The notes beneath the pieces were generated by a model. The model worked only from the letters and a program-made list of their open reading frames with translations. It had not been told where the DNA came from and did not search any database. Of a DNA stretch of 64,000 bases, positions 24,782-36,771 are shown piece after piece (position 1 is the first letter of the stretch; each line of letters begins with the position of its first letter). Made by a program: the position numbers and the translations under genes. The stretch covers positions 2,342,504-2,406,503 of the forward strand of contig CAJFCJ010000003.1 of NCBI GenBank assembly GCA_904063045.1, given 5' to 3'. This DNA is from Dimorphilus gyrociliatus. Taxonomy: Eukaryota; Annelida; Polychaeta; Dinophilidae.

Positions 24782-27666
24782 CTATTAGAGCTTTGTTGTC
24801 ATGATTACTATTTAAGATGGGAAAATATTAAGGAATGACGAGAAAACTTTACCTGTTTGCACTTGTGTGTTTGTTTTTGTTTAGAATCCCATTAAAAAAA
24901 TGGCTGATAGATAACGAACGAGGCGTCATTTTTTTATACTAAAAAAATGATGAGCACTATTTCTTCTTTTTTAATAATTAAAAACAAAACAATGATAAAA
25001 GTAATATATCTTTGAGAGAGACGCTTCAGAACGTCTATTAGCTAAAGAGCAAAAATGTACAGTGAGATTTCTTTTTTTGACGATTACTGCATACTTTTTG
25101 CATCCTAAAAGATCTTTAAAAAAAAAAGAGAGATATATTTTAGATTTAACAATATAATGCCATGTTTTACATTTTTCATGTGTTGTAAATAGGTTGATGC
25201 ACTTTCAACTAATACAATTATATTAAAATTATGAAAAAAGCAAAATATCGTTATTTGTTTAACAACATAATTCCATTAAAGAAAACTCTCAAACACAGAG
25301 GGAAAAATCTAAGAATAATCTAGATTTTAATTTATAATTGAATTTAAACTATTTCTCACTCGAAAGTATCACGCATATAGCCTCAAAAGTTTAATTAATA
25401 AACTATCAACAGGAAATGTATTCTATTTTTATATTGAAACGTATTATAAATTGAGCTAAATGAAGGGCTGCTTTTCTTTTTCTTTGTTTGAAAGTAAGCA
25501 AGTATACATATATATACTTCAACTATAGTCACAAGTTAAAAACAGTGTATAATTTATAATGGATAGATTGATTAGATTGATAGATCGTTTTTCTTCTTTT
25601 TCTTTTTTTTCTTCTCCGTATCCTCTAGACCTTTTCCATATGTTTATATGTAATATTGGAAGAAATATGGCAAACATCTTCATCCTTTACCCTCTTTCTA
25701 TATTTTTTTTATTTCCTTGTAAAAATCTTTCAGCTAAAACTTAAAACTTTTTGCAAGTTTTTCGCCAAAAATTTTAATTCATTCCGAACCTATCATTTAT
25801 CCTTCCAACTTCCGGTTTCTTGATATTTTAATATCTAATTTTTTATTCTATTACCAAGTTCTTTGTTTATTTAATGATTTTTTAGCATATATTTTTAGAA
25901 AGTATTCAGATTATCATAACAATTCCTTGATTGTAAAGAAAACATTAAATACTATAATATAAACGTAGAAAAGTAAACATATATTACATATGCTAACCAT
26001 ATAAAACTTTTTAAAATAAGTCTTCTGAATTAAAAAAGATGAAATATAATATAACTTTTGTATTTAAATCTTAGCAATAAGACTATTTTTTCAAGTATTA
26101 TAAATCGAACAATTTAATTACTAAAAGTAGGAAAGAAAATCCTATTAGTAAATTACGAATTCATCAAAACTAAAAGGAGTGAAGGCGTCATTAGTTGTCA
26201 ATATAAAAAATTGAAGGAATAGGCTTAAAGATTGATGAATTTATCTTGACTCCTATCTGACATGTCTGTACTAGGTAAACAATTCATTAATAAAAGAGTC
26301 TAAAGGGTTTTTTCAATGTAATAATTCTGTATACCTGGCGTTAACTCTGTCTCTTTTTAAAACATATTTATATATTTATAGCTAAAGAATACTAGGCTTA
26401 ATTTTATATTCAGGGACAATACAAGTTATGCTTAAACAATGACATGTGTATTTGATCGAGACGAGGGGTGGGGGAGTTCTTTTTAAAGGATGCATTATAA
26501 TAAACAAATGAGAAAAATGTGTAGGTGGTTGAGAGATGCTTCCTTACGTATTAATGACATGGTATCTGTCCTCATTGAGAGCTCTATCTCACCTAAATCG
26601 AACAGACTAACTGCTGTGAGAAGACAGAAAATCGAAAGAGAGGTCTAAATATTCCCTTCCTGAGAAGAATTCAATGCATTTATCTTCTATAGTAAATATT
26701 CTATATTTATCCTTATCGTTTCCCCTTCTTCCTTTCGAGTATCCTGTAATCGAATAAGGTAGAGATAATTAGTTATCTATCCAATTTAAGTATTTTAACA
26801 AGGTGTAACATGTCTTCTATCGGAAAAGAAATAAAGAAATACAATACATTCAGTTAAGTTTTTCTAGTAATTAACAAAGGAGAAGAGCGTGAAAACATTA
26901 AAAATTTTGACGCATTTCCAAGAAAGGCGGAATTAGATGGGAGTGGAAAAATAACATTCGACTATATTTATTGAAGAGAATCTTCTTAAAAATGTTGTCT
27001 TTATTTTAATCTCAATAAACATCTCTTTCAATGGGGAAAATCGTATCTTTTAAGTGGTAAAGATGTTGACCAGAAAAGGTGTAGGTGTCTGTACGCACAT
27101 TTAAGGAAACAATAAAAAAATTACATATTTGCTGCGAATGTTTGGCAATATTTCGGTGATGAAAAGAGCGTTTGGTTCACCTCTGTATTCTATTTATAGT
27201 ATGAATAAATAAAATGACCTAATTAGACATGAGAAAGCCATAATATACATGAAATTTGTATTATTTTCATCCATTATCATTAATTGACGTTATTCTGTAT
27301 AATTTTATATCGAGCAAGGTTTTAAAGCCTTTTTATAAGGTTGGAAAATAAACGGTAAATAAGTGAAAGTCCGATAGATGGCGTAAAGTTCAAAATAAAA
27401 CAATTTTTATTTTAATTCTAATGATTCGAGCCATTTTATTTAATAATACACTTTTCTATAATTCTCTGCAATTGAACTATAAAATAGTGAAGCCTTACCT
27501 GAATACATAAACATTCAGACAAAGTTCGTACATAGAGAGCACAACAATAACGGTACAGAATGAAATAGAAGAGCAGAATGAAGTAGTAAAACAGTTGAAA
27601 GTATTGCTATAGAAATATTTGCTAATAAGGGAATGCAGAAGATATTCATATTTAAATAAGTTTCGA
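24782..27666. other. Gene-free region between convergent genes
   Basis: 2.9 kb between the stop codon of the Ig gene and that of NSF. It is AT-rich with no supported gene. It contains a TAGATGGCG motif at 27375-27383. It may hold long 3' UTRs or enhancers of the Ig gene. Confidence 0.45.
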
Positions 27667-30361
27667 CTAGCAATTCGGCAGTTGCAAAGCCTGATCGTCC
27701 TCTAGAAGGCCGATTAATTTTGTAGGAATTTCATAGTCATTTTCTGCTTGTCTTGCCATTTCAGCCGATGCAATCAACTTCTTTATTCCAATCCATAACT
27801 TTCTTCCAGCTGTTTTCTGATGGAACTCTTGGCATTGTTTGTCGTCAAACAAGTTCATTTCTTTTAGGGCCTTAACAGCCTGTTCAGACCGTGATAGATT
27901 GGAGACATGTATTATCGCTGTAAAGCTGTTCAAAATATCCAGCTCGTGTAGCAACTCTCTTCTTGAGGATGTGGCGAGAACAAATAGCCTGTGACCCGGT
28001 GGTGGAGGTCTCTTGATCAAAACCATTACACCTTGGAGAACAGTATTGGAATATCTCTGTCCCAGTGGCGAATAGTCGATTAATCGTTCGATATCATCCA
28101 ACACAATTATACTTAGAGGAGACCTAATTGCATCGTCAAACACTCGTTTAATATGATGAACTTTGGCTGGTTCGTTATAACCGACCACATCAGACGGTGC
28201 AAGAACTTTAACAAAAGGAAAGCCAGCATTTTTAGCGATATGTGCAGCTAACGCAGTCTTGCCACTACTTGGCGGGCCTTCTAACAGAGCTGAAACGAGG
28301 GGTGTTCTATCTGAGAATTTTGCTTGTCTCATTAACATTTGACAATCCTCCAATGCCCTTGCGACTGGTGATCCCCAATTAACAATTCCGTTTGTAAGTA
28401 ATCCTTCCAATGCATCAGCTGCCCTACCAAAGGCAGGTTTACAATCATTGCTTAAAGCATTGTCAAAATCGGATTTGTAAACTTGCAACTTTTCACTCGC
28501 ATCCGTATCAACATGAACTCCTCCTTTGGTCTGAATCAGTCTATTCATGGCAGTAGCCGTAGCGGTTCTAACTAAACCTTCTATTTCTGCTCCTGAAAAA
28601 TTCTCAGTTCTACTTGCTAAATCTTTTAAATCTACGTCTTTGCCCAGCTTTTCGTTTTCTTTTAGTTTTGCTGTATGAATTCTAAGAATATGCTGACGAC
28701 CAGATTCATCCGGTAGGCCTATTTCACAATGCACTTCCAACCTTCCAGGCCGAAGAAGAGCATCATCTATCATATCTTTTCTGTTTGTCATTCCTATTAC
28801 CAGGACATTATTCAATTGATCTACGCCATCCAATTTTGACAGCAATTGATTTACAACCGTATCGTGAACAGGAGTTCCTCCAGCCATACTGCCTCTTTGT
28901 TTGCATATTGCATCGATTTCATCAAAAATGATGATATGTAATCCAGAATTTGGGCCTAATCTCTTTTCCTCCTCATCAGCTTCCGCAAACAATTTGCGTA
29001 TATTTGCTTCGCTCTCACCAACAAATTTATCCAGAATTTGCGGGCCATTAACAATCTTTGGAGGTCTTGCATTAAGCATTTGGCCAATTTGTCTTGCAAG
29101 GAGAGTTTTACCAGTACCTGGTGGACCGTGGAGTAAAATACCTCTGACGTGTTTCATTCCCAACTGTTCAATTATATCTGGAGGGAAGACTCGGGAGGCA
29201 AACGCTCTTCGAAAAATAGCCGAAAACTCATTGTCTAAACCACCAATTCCCATTTTATCGAAATCCCAATCGGGATTTATAACAGAAGTTTGAATTACTC
29301 CTTTTCCCTTAGATTTTCCAGTGAGATTTAGACTAGATCCTTCACCTCTTTCAAACGTACAACCAGCATTCGCATTCATTATACCAATATTTGATTCCTT
29401 CGTTGACTTAGAATCCAATGATGATAGAAGAATAGATTTTACGTTGAGCAGGAGCTTCTTCGATGAATTAGGTATAATCATAACCAGCGGCTCGTTTCTC
29501 ATTAATACAACTCCAGCGCATAACTGTTGAAATTCCCTTGCCAATGCATCACTATCAACCCTCGTTGTGTCTTGGGTTTTTCCTATATATTCGGCATCAA
29601 GAACAACTTGACAAACCATCCGTTGTTCGGAAGACGGGGAAAAGTTTGTAACCTACAAAGGTGAAAGTATTGATTATCAGTATAATAACGAAAGAGAAGA
29701 AAGGAGGGAAAACATTCACTATGAATTAATAATATTGAACTTCATTATAATTAACTCAACGTAAAGTTCTCATTGACATATAATACATCTATTTAATGTT
29801 GTCGACATATTATTGGTGTTCCCTTTTGAGCTACTCTATAAATATCTTTAGAAAGGATTAGCAATGCGTAATATGCCTACAAATGTAGCTTCCACATCTG
29901 ATCCCTTGAGATCCAAAATCGATACACGGGAAAGCCTTATAGAAAGGCATACTATTACTCTTTTATTTTTATGATAATTTCTCAATAGGCCAATTTCTAG
30001 TTAAATAAAATTGTTGTTTCCTCCTCTTACCCGGAAAGATAGCAATTGATGAAATTATTGAAAATCTAATTACCCGCACTTGTTCGCCAACTGTAACATA
30101 AGCCCATTTTCTCTGAGGTCCGCTTAATGCAATTGTACCTCTTGGCATTCTCGTTTCTCTTACGAGAGAAAAACAAAAATCTCCAGCGCTCGTCTTCATA
30201 AAAATGTGCTTTACATTTTCATCCAAATCTTGAGGATGGACTCCAACCCTATTGCTATAACTCATTTCGTCCGTTAAGGACTTTGCTATCTTCATCTATT
30301 AAAAATAATATAAAAATTATAATAATCTTTTTAAACTACAAGTTTTACTTACAGTCGTCAT
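27667..30361 (-). CDS. NSF: NSF, vesicle-fusing AAA+ ATPase
   Basis: Exons 30361-30353, 30295-30074 and 29652-27667 join in frame to 738 residues (human NSF 744). NSF is the hexameric ATPase that, with SNAP adaptors, takes apart SNARE complexes after membrane fusion. The N domain is short and divergent but keeps GPQRKWAYV (human LPQRKWAG). D1 has Walker A GPPGTGKT near residue 253, Walker B IIIFDEIDA, sensor ITNR-type GMTNRKD and the arginine-finger region LLRPGRLEV. D2 has GPPSSGKT and IIVLDDIERL. All catalytic elements look intact. The tiny first exon codes only MTT before a 57-base intron. The long last exon carries nearly all of D1 and D2. This is a clear orthologue. Confidence 0.97.
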
Positions 30362-31515
30362 ATTTCGATCCTATTTCCTTTCTCAATTGTCTACTTCACA
30401 TTAGCATAGACTATGCAACCGAAACGCCCAGTAACTAAATGAATGGCGAAATGATTAAATACTATCGTGTTATTTTACACGTTGGCAATCTGAACTAGTC
30501 AGTATTATGCAATACCATAATATTCTACGAATCAATTCAGTCAGACTACCTAGGTTTAAACAGAATTTCCATAGACGTCAACTGCGATACATGAATTATG
30601 TATAAGGACGATGATTGGTTACCTTTCTTATTATCGTGGAAAAGCGGAAAGGGTTTACGCCATCTCGTGATAGTATTACGTAAACCAAAATATGAAACAA
30701 ATGCCTCTGTAAATAGTTAAATCTCTCTATTGGACTTCATAAAGTAGGCTATTGATGATTCAACAATATATTCCGCCATTTTGAAAAGCTAAATTTTACA
30801 ATATCTACTATTTTCATCTATATCGCGAAATTATAGAAGCACATTTTTAATATTTTCAGATTAAATCGAACAACTTAGTTGTTTTAAAATGCATGCTATT
30901 TTATTATTATCGACTGTTCTTAATATCTTCTTCACAGAAATTCATGTAAATTTCTATATAGAAAAGAAAATGTAAGGATAAAGAGTTATACTTTTATTTT
31001 TATATATAATATATTTATTAATATTATACAATTAACATGAAATAAAATTAAAAAGTACCAAGTGCCTACAAAAACCTTATCCATTACAAATATGTCTAAT
31101 AGTTAGTTACCTAGATATTGATGTAGATATGTTGCACGAAAAACTGATGATTTCAAATGAAAAGCCCAAGAGATTTATTTGTCTTTAATATCATAATTAC
31201 TCAACAAACTAATTTTTAACATAGTTCATAGTCTTATATATTTAATATAATTGTTGACGAAAACAGTTCCAACTCAGATTCAACGAACAGTATCTCTGTT
31301 TAATTATACGGTTAATTCTAGTAAATTCTAGCTAAATATACAAAATAGTCTCGAATACACGTCGTTTTTGAAAGCAAATGACTTATTGTTATCGATTTTA
31401 AGTGGATAATTAGTCTTCTCTGAATTTTTTAAAATTATTACCAACAAAATTTTGAAAAATAACATTTTTTCGGGCAAGACTTTTTTTTCGTCGCGGGAAA
31501 TAATTAAAAACAACA
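30362..31515. promoter_or_regulatory. Divergent promoter region of NSF and METTL3
   Basis: 1.15 kb separates the head-to-head start codons. An ACGCCATCT motif (reverse AGATGGCGT) lies at 30657-30665. No third gene is supported. Confidence 0.45.
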
Positions 31516-33279
31516 ATGTCTGACACTTGGAATGCTCTTCAAGCCGCAAAAAACAAAAATAAAAATATAAAAGAGCTGATGCGCAATAGAAAATGGGTAC
31601 AAAACAATATAGTTGATACAAAAGAGCCAGTGGCGAAACCCAACCTACTAAACCAACAACCAACAAAGTCGCAAGAAATATCTCCTGAAAATTTGCAATC
31701 ATTTGAGAAAAAACTCTTTACTATTTTAACGGATGTTAATTTGGACTTTCCTGCTCCATTACGATCAATTGAAAAGAGTATGAACGAAAACGGAGAAAAA
31801 ATAGCTTTAAATGTAATCAAAGAACTACTTTTCAAATTCTCTGCTCAAAAATTTATCAAGATAAAAGAAGGAGAAAACGAGGATATTACTGTTGAGAGTG
31901 TAGACTTTGTAAAGATTACAGCTTTCTATCACGGCACAGTTCCTAAGAGAAAGAGAGAAGAAGATGAGTTTGAAAGTGAGAAGAAAGCAGCTAAAGTGTC
32001 CAAAATGGATTCAGCGAAAGACTTAGAGGTAATTCATTTAAAATGATAATTTACTTTTTTAACCGCTACAATTTATATAATCTCTCCAGAGTCTCCTATC
32101 ATCTCGAACCACTAAAGAGAGAGAAAATATGAAACCAATTGAAGAAATTCGCAAATTGTTAGAAGCTCCAACAGCTAAAGAACTATCTATGCAAGAAAAA
32201 TTTCAGTCCAAGGGTGGTCACTTAAAAGAATTCTGCGCACACGGAACTAGAGAAGAATGTAAACAGATCAGCGGAAGTAAGACTGCATGTGGAAAATTAC
32301 ATTTCAAGAAGCTGATTCACAAGCATACCGATCGTAAGCATTTCATTCATTTAACTCTGTACAGCATGTACAATGTATATAATAATATTACATTTTACTA
32401 TACGTACAGTCTATCACTATTATTTATTAGTCCATTGTAAATTGATAATTAATAATGTATTATTTTATTAAAGCTTCTCTCGGAGATTGCTCTTTCTTAA
32501 ATACCTGCTTTCATATGGATACTTGTAAATATGTTCATTACACTATCGAATACTCCGACGAACCTAAGAGCAAATCATCTTGCTCTGCAATCTCCAAGTT
32601 TGACAAACAAAATACGACTCGTCTCTTTGCACCCCAATGGGTTCAATGTGATATCAGAGCGTTAGATATGAAAGTCCTTGGTAAATTTGCTGTGATCATG
32701 GCTGACCCTCCGTGGGATATTCATATGGAGTTGCCATATGGAACAATGAGCGATGAAGAAATGAGAACTTTAGATGTACCAACCCTCCAAGATGACGGAT
32801 ATATATTTTTATGGGTTACTGGTAGAGCTATGGAATTGGGAAGGGAATGTCTCAAAGTTTGGGGCTATGAGAGATGTGATGAACTTATTTGGGTTAAAAC
32901 AAATCAATTACAACGGATAATTCGAACAGGAAGAACTGGGCATTGGCTAAACCATGGAAAAGAGCACTGTCTCGTTGGTGTAAAGGGCTTTCCTACTAAT
33001 TTTAACAAGGGCCTAGATTGCGACGTTATTGTAGCGGAAGTTAGAGAAACGTCTCACAAACCCGATGAAATTTATGGCATTATCGAAAGACTATCTCCGG
33101 GTGCCAGAAAGATCGAATTATTTGGTCGAATGCATAACGTTCAACCAAATTGGATTACACTGGGAAATCAATTGGATGGAGTTAAACTATTAGAACCAGA
33201 CTGCGTTAAGAGGTTTAAGCAGAGATATCCTGATGAAAACGCTATGAAACCTCCTACCGGACCGGAAATAGTTGATTGA
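31516..33279 (+). CDS. METTL3: METTL3, N6-adenosine methyltransferase catalytic subunit
   Basis: Three exons (31516-32028, 32090-32333, 32474-33279) join in frame to 520 residues (human 580). METTL3 with METTL14 writes m6A on mRNA in the nucleus using S-adenosylmethionine. The N-terminus starts MSDTW as in human. Two CCCH zinc fingers are visible: EFCAHGTREEC with CGKLH, and DCSFLNTCFHMDTCKYVHY, which is identical to human over most of its length. The catalytic DPPW is at about residues 330-333, followed by IHMELPYGTMSDEEM. The RNA and METTL14 interface segments (WVKTNQLQRIIRTGRTGHWL, LFGRMHNVQPNWITLGNQL) are near-identical to human. The linker between N-terminal helix and zinc fingers is shorter than in human. 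All key residues are intact, so an active enzyme is expected. Confidence 0.98.
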
Positions 33280-33538
33280 TTATTTAAACTTCCCAGCTTT
33301 CGAAGTAGGAAATACATTTTAAAGAACACTTGCCGACATATCAGCACTTAAAACGCTAACGATTGAAAAGTATCTTAATGAAAAGATTCCCATCATTTTC
33401 TATGCAACATGTATACCAATGCGAACCCTTGGAATAAAAGATCAAATCCACAGACTATAAAAAACCTGTGTCTGTGGGTGATGCCCTTATATAGATTTAC
33501 AGTAAATATATGTGATATACCGTTTGGTATATATGTTC

Positions 33539-33575
<37 letters not shown>

Positions 33576-34092
33576 ATATATATATTTTCCTATAATTCTT
33601 ATTGTTATTGTCTATTTTTCTCGATTATTTTTTCACTCTTTTAATCAATCTTTTATCTAATTAAGACTTTAAACAAAAGACCTTAAAAATATAGTGAAAA
33701 TTTATTCATATATTTTTTGTATATATCTATTTTTTTTTATGACTGAAGAAGCTATTAGTTGATAACAATGTATAACTACGCTGTATTTATATTCTCAATA
33801 GACTGAATTTTTACATTTCGTGACAATTTCACCTAATTTCATGAATTTCAACTAAAAAAATATCACGAAAGATGGCGTGTTGAACAGCAGTTGTAGCCTA
33901 AACAATAGCAGACATTCGACGAAAGACACCCAACTGTTTTTATAATGGAATATGCTTTTTTTACCTTTTTAATTTACTACAATAAACTTTAAAAAACGAT
34001 TTTTTCACTGACATAAAAGTAGAGAAATATGTTGAAACTTATTATTTAGAAAGATTTTACGACTACAAGTCTTATCTAAATAAGACAACAAT
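33280..34092. other. Intergenic, no gene
   Basis: 813 bases with a (TA)n tract at 33545-33571 and an AAAGATGGCGT motif at 33868-33878, about 215 bases ahead of the next start codon. No coding evidence is seen; an open frame at 33409-33660 is largely repeat-derived. Confidence 0.5.
33545..33571. repeat. (TA)n microsatellite
   Basis: Alternating AT over about 27 bases. Confidence 0.95.
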
Positions 34093-34778
34093 ATGAATAG
34101 AATATTACTACTATTTCACGTTTTCGTTCTTTTCCTAATCTTCCTTAGTACAAGAATAGAGGCAGGGTAATTGAGGGAGAATTATTTTGAAATCTTATTT
34201 TTATTATATCGTATAAAGTTATCATTATTAATTTTCTTTTAGGAAATTAGACCAAAACAGACCTTCAGGCTCCAACAAAAATGTATACGATGAAATCATG
34301 TAAGAGAATCATTGATCAACTTGTAGACCTGATTTAATTATCCTTTTTCATTTTCCACAGAGAGGAGAGGAATGAAATAATGGATTACAGATTTTGGGAT
34401 ACAACTGGAATTAGGACAAAACTTATGGGTAAATAATGTAATAAAATTTCAGTATAACGATTATATATATTCTTAAATTTACAATAGCATTAAGAACTGC
34501 TGCAACTTGGGTTCAGTCAGATGGAGCAAGTCTATTTTGCGAAAATGAAAGCAGCATGTTTCGACCCGAAGAAGTGTCCGTCAAACCCGTTTATAGATTA
34601 ACCGGAAAGGATAAAAAGAAATGTAAAGGATCCAAATGTTATGGTACTATTGGTTCTAAAATAGCAGGCAAGCTCCATTTGATCGAAATCATTAATCAAT
34701 TTAAGAAAGCGACAATACTGTAATATTTTCTTTATTTCAGCAATGAAACAGCCTAGTTGGCACGGCCTTGGACGCTAA
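34093..34778 (+). CDS. Small secreted protein, possible peptide precursor
   Basis: Five exons (34093-34166, 34243-34299, 34361-34428, 34488-34667, 34741-34778) join in frame to 138 residues. A hydrophobic signal peptide (LLLFHVFVLFLIFLSTRIEA) leads into a charged region, then AATWVQSDGASLFCENE and a basic segment with KKKCKGSKCYG. Three cysteines remain after the signal. The last intron uses a GC donor (CAG then GCAAGC) and a normal TTTCAG acceptor. The final exon adds QPSWHGLGR before the stop: a terminal Gly-Arg that, in peptide hormones, would be trimmed and amidated. If that intron is retained, translation instead ends at 34723 with a different tail. I do not recognise the family. Secretion is well supported, the hormone idea is speculative. 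Confidence 0.6.
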
Positions 34779-34968
34779 TAAAGCAGGAAAACAATAGTAA
34801 TAAAGTCTAGTCAAACTTTGGCCTTTCGAATTAAATTAGTAAGCTTGCAATGTTTACAACTCTTCTATTCGTCATTTATCTCTTATCTAAAAATGTAATA
34901 TATCAATATAAATACATTCTTAATATAATATTGAAAATAGAAAACAGCAATAATAAATGTAAGAATGT

Positions 34969-34989
34969 TATTATTATTATTATTATTAT
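34969..34989. repeat. (ATT)n microsatellite
   Basis: Seven ATT units between two genes that converge here. The flanking 34779-35194 is otherwise featureless AT-rich spacer. Confidence 0.9.
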
Positions 34990-35194
34990 GAAATAATGAT
35001 TTATTCTATAATCACTGTTGGCTTACAGAACTATAGAAAAAATAACAGATATTTTCAAGAAACTATTAATACGTTCATTATAATTATTAATTAAAAAAAA
35101 AGTCATATGTATATTATATAAGAAAAGAAACATGATGGAATTTAGATCTTACTCCACAAATTAGTAATACTCAATTATCTTTGTCTTTTTATTA

Positions 35195-36299
35195 TTATTT
35201 CCGTCTGTACTTGGTAGTACCACAAGCTCCGACTGAGACTTCTTCGTCGTCATCGATTGAACAGTTAGCCAATTCTGAGGTTAATTTTAGGTTTTCTACT
35301 TGTTTATTGCTTCCATTCGGAACATCTTCGCAAAGCAGTATAGTTAGAGTTTCTTCTAGGATTTTTGCCTCGGGGCATTCAACTTTTGTATGTTTCTTAT
35401 CAGTTCCATAAACAATTGACGTACAACAAACCTCAGCATGCTTTTTACCGTGACCGTAAAAATACCAAGTACAAATTTCATTTGTATCACTTGGATTACT
35501 ATTAATGTCCTTTAAAGATTAAAAAGAGTTAAGAGTTAACTATTTTTCATCAGATTAAAAAGAATTTAATAGAACACTATATACCTTAATAAAGAGAATT
35601 CGATGGTGAAATTTCACCGCAAGTTTGTCAAACATTTCTAAGTTTCTCAACAGATTATCATCAGAATTTGCAGTATAACTAAATTTATTGTTATGTCTAT
35701 TAATCAACAATTTTATGACCGGCTTTCGGCTCTTAGCAATCATAGCTTGATCTTCTCCATTGCTAACAACAGGAATATGACAAACACTTTCCGTCCTCAT
35801 TTGACTTCTTTCTTGTATCTTCTCTTCGATCATATCGCATAAACCAGTAATCAAATAATATCTGCAATGTGTACATATATATCTTAGACATACTGGCAAA
35901 AAAATGAGCATGAATAAATAAGACAAATAGGGCGTATCAGCTTCTTCCTATTATTATTCATTGATAAGTTGATCCTACATAGGTGTCTTATAATTGTTGA
36001 TACTAAAAAAGGACTCACTTCGCTTCAGCTAAAAGCTCTTTCAATTCACGTAGTGAGTTTGGCAGTTGGCAGTCATTATCCCTTAAATAATTTAAAATCA
36101 CATCGAAATGTTTTCCACTCCGGTCAATCAAAACCCATCCTTCACTATCCGTTGTAACTCCTAAACGACCAGAAAACATAGCTTTCAACATATTATTTTC
36201 TTGTTTACATAATGTCGATATTGTCGTGTAGTGTAATGTTCCCCCAACATTCAATTTGACATATTTTGACATTTCTGACTGAGTTATTTGTTCGGACAT
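35195..36299 (-). CDS. KCTD10: BACURD-type BTB/KCTD protein (KCTD10/TNFAIP1/KCTD13)
   Basis: Three exons (36299-36019, 35861-35585, 35509-35195) join in frame to 290 residues (human family about 310-330). The family is the substrate adaptor of CUL3 E3 ligases that targets RhoA. The N-terminal BTB/T1 domain begins [14 protein letters not shown] and continues [12 protein letters not shown] and [13 protein letters not shown]. The C-terminal domain has [25 protein letters not shown], and [20 protein letters not shown], all near-identical to human KCTD10. The C-terminal tail after the core is shorter than in human and ends in basic residues. The upstream in-frame codon at 36302 is GTG, so the ATG at 36299 is the start. 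One invertebrate gene probably represents all three vertebrate paralogues. Confidence 0.93.
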
Positions 36300-36771
36300 C
36301 ACTGCCTTTCGGGAGGAAAAATTAAAAAAAAAAATAAGTAGACAGCGGAACGGTTATAATGAATCGAACGAACTTCTTTTCGCAATGTTACGCTGAATGA
36401 TAATTAACAAGAGACTTTTGACATTCGATTCTTAATGAAAATGATTTGTAAATTTATATAAATTTACTACTTAAATTATTTTATTAATCGATTATTTATT
36501 TTGTTTTAATTCGTATTTTTCCAACGGAACTATTTTTAGTAAATATATTACACGAAAGATGGCATAGTAAACTTTGTTTGCATAAAACTCTTTTTTGTAT
36601 GAATATACAATTAAGCAATTAGGAGTTTACATTATGTAACTATATTGGCACGGTTATTACTTAAAAGTATATCAGACTACTTAAAATATAAAAAAAATGA
36701 ATTTATTTATTTAATTGACTACGCCATCTCATGTTAATAAAAGTATTGTCATGTGACAGTATCACAATAAT
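36300..36771. promoter_or_regulatory. Divergent promoter of KCTD10-like and IGF2R genes
   Basis: 472 bases between head-to-head starts. It contains AAAGATGGCA at 36555-36564 and ACGCCATCTC at 36721-36730, the second only about 40 bases before the receptor start codon. No TATA box is obvious. Confidence 0.5.

Noticed and set aside
28901-29530. Plus-strand frames opposite NSF
   Set aside because: Shadows of the highly constrained NSF coding sequence on the other strand.
33409-33660. 83-codon frame containing a run of Ile-Tyr
   Set aside because: Derived from the (TA)n microsatellite and surrounding AT-rich DNA.
36300-36302. KCTD10 start one codon upstream
   Set aside because: The codon is GTG; the ATG at 36299 is the natural start.
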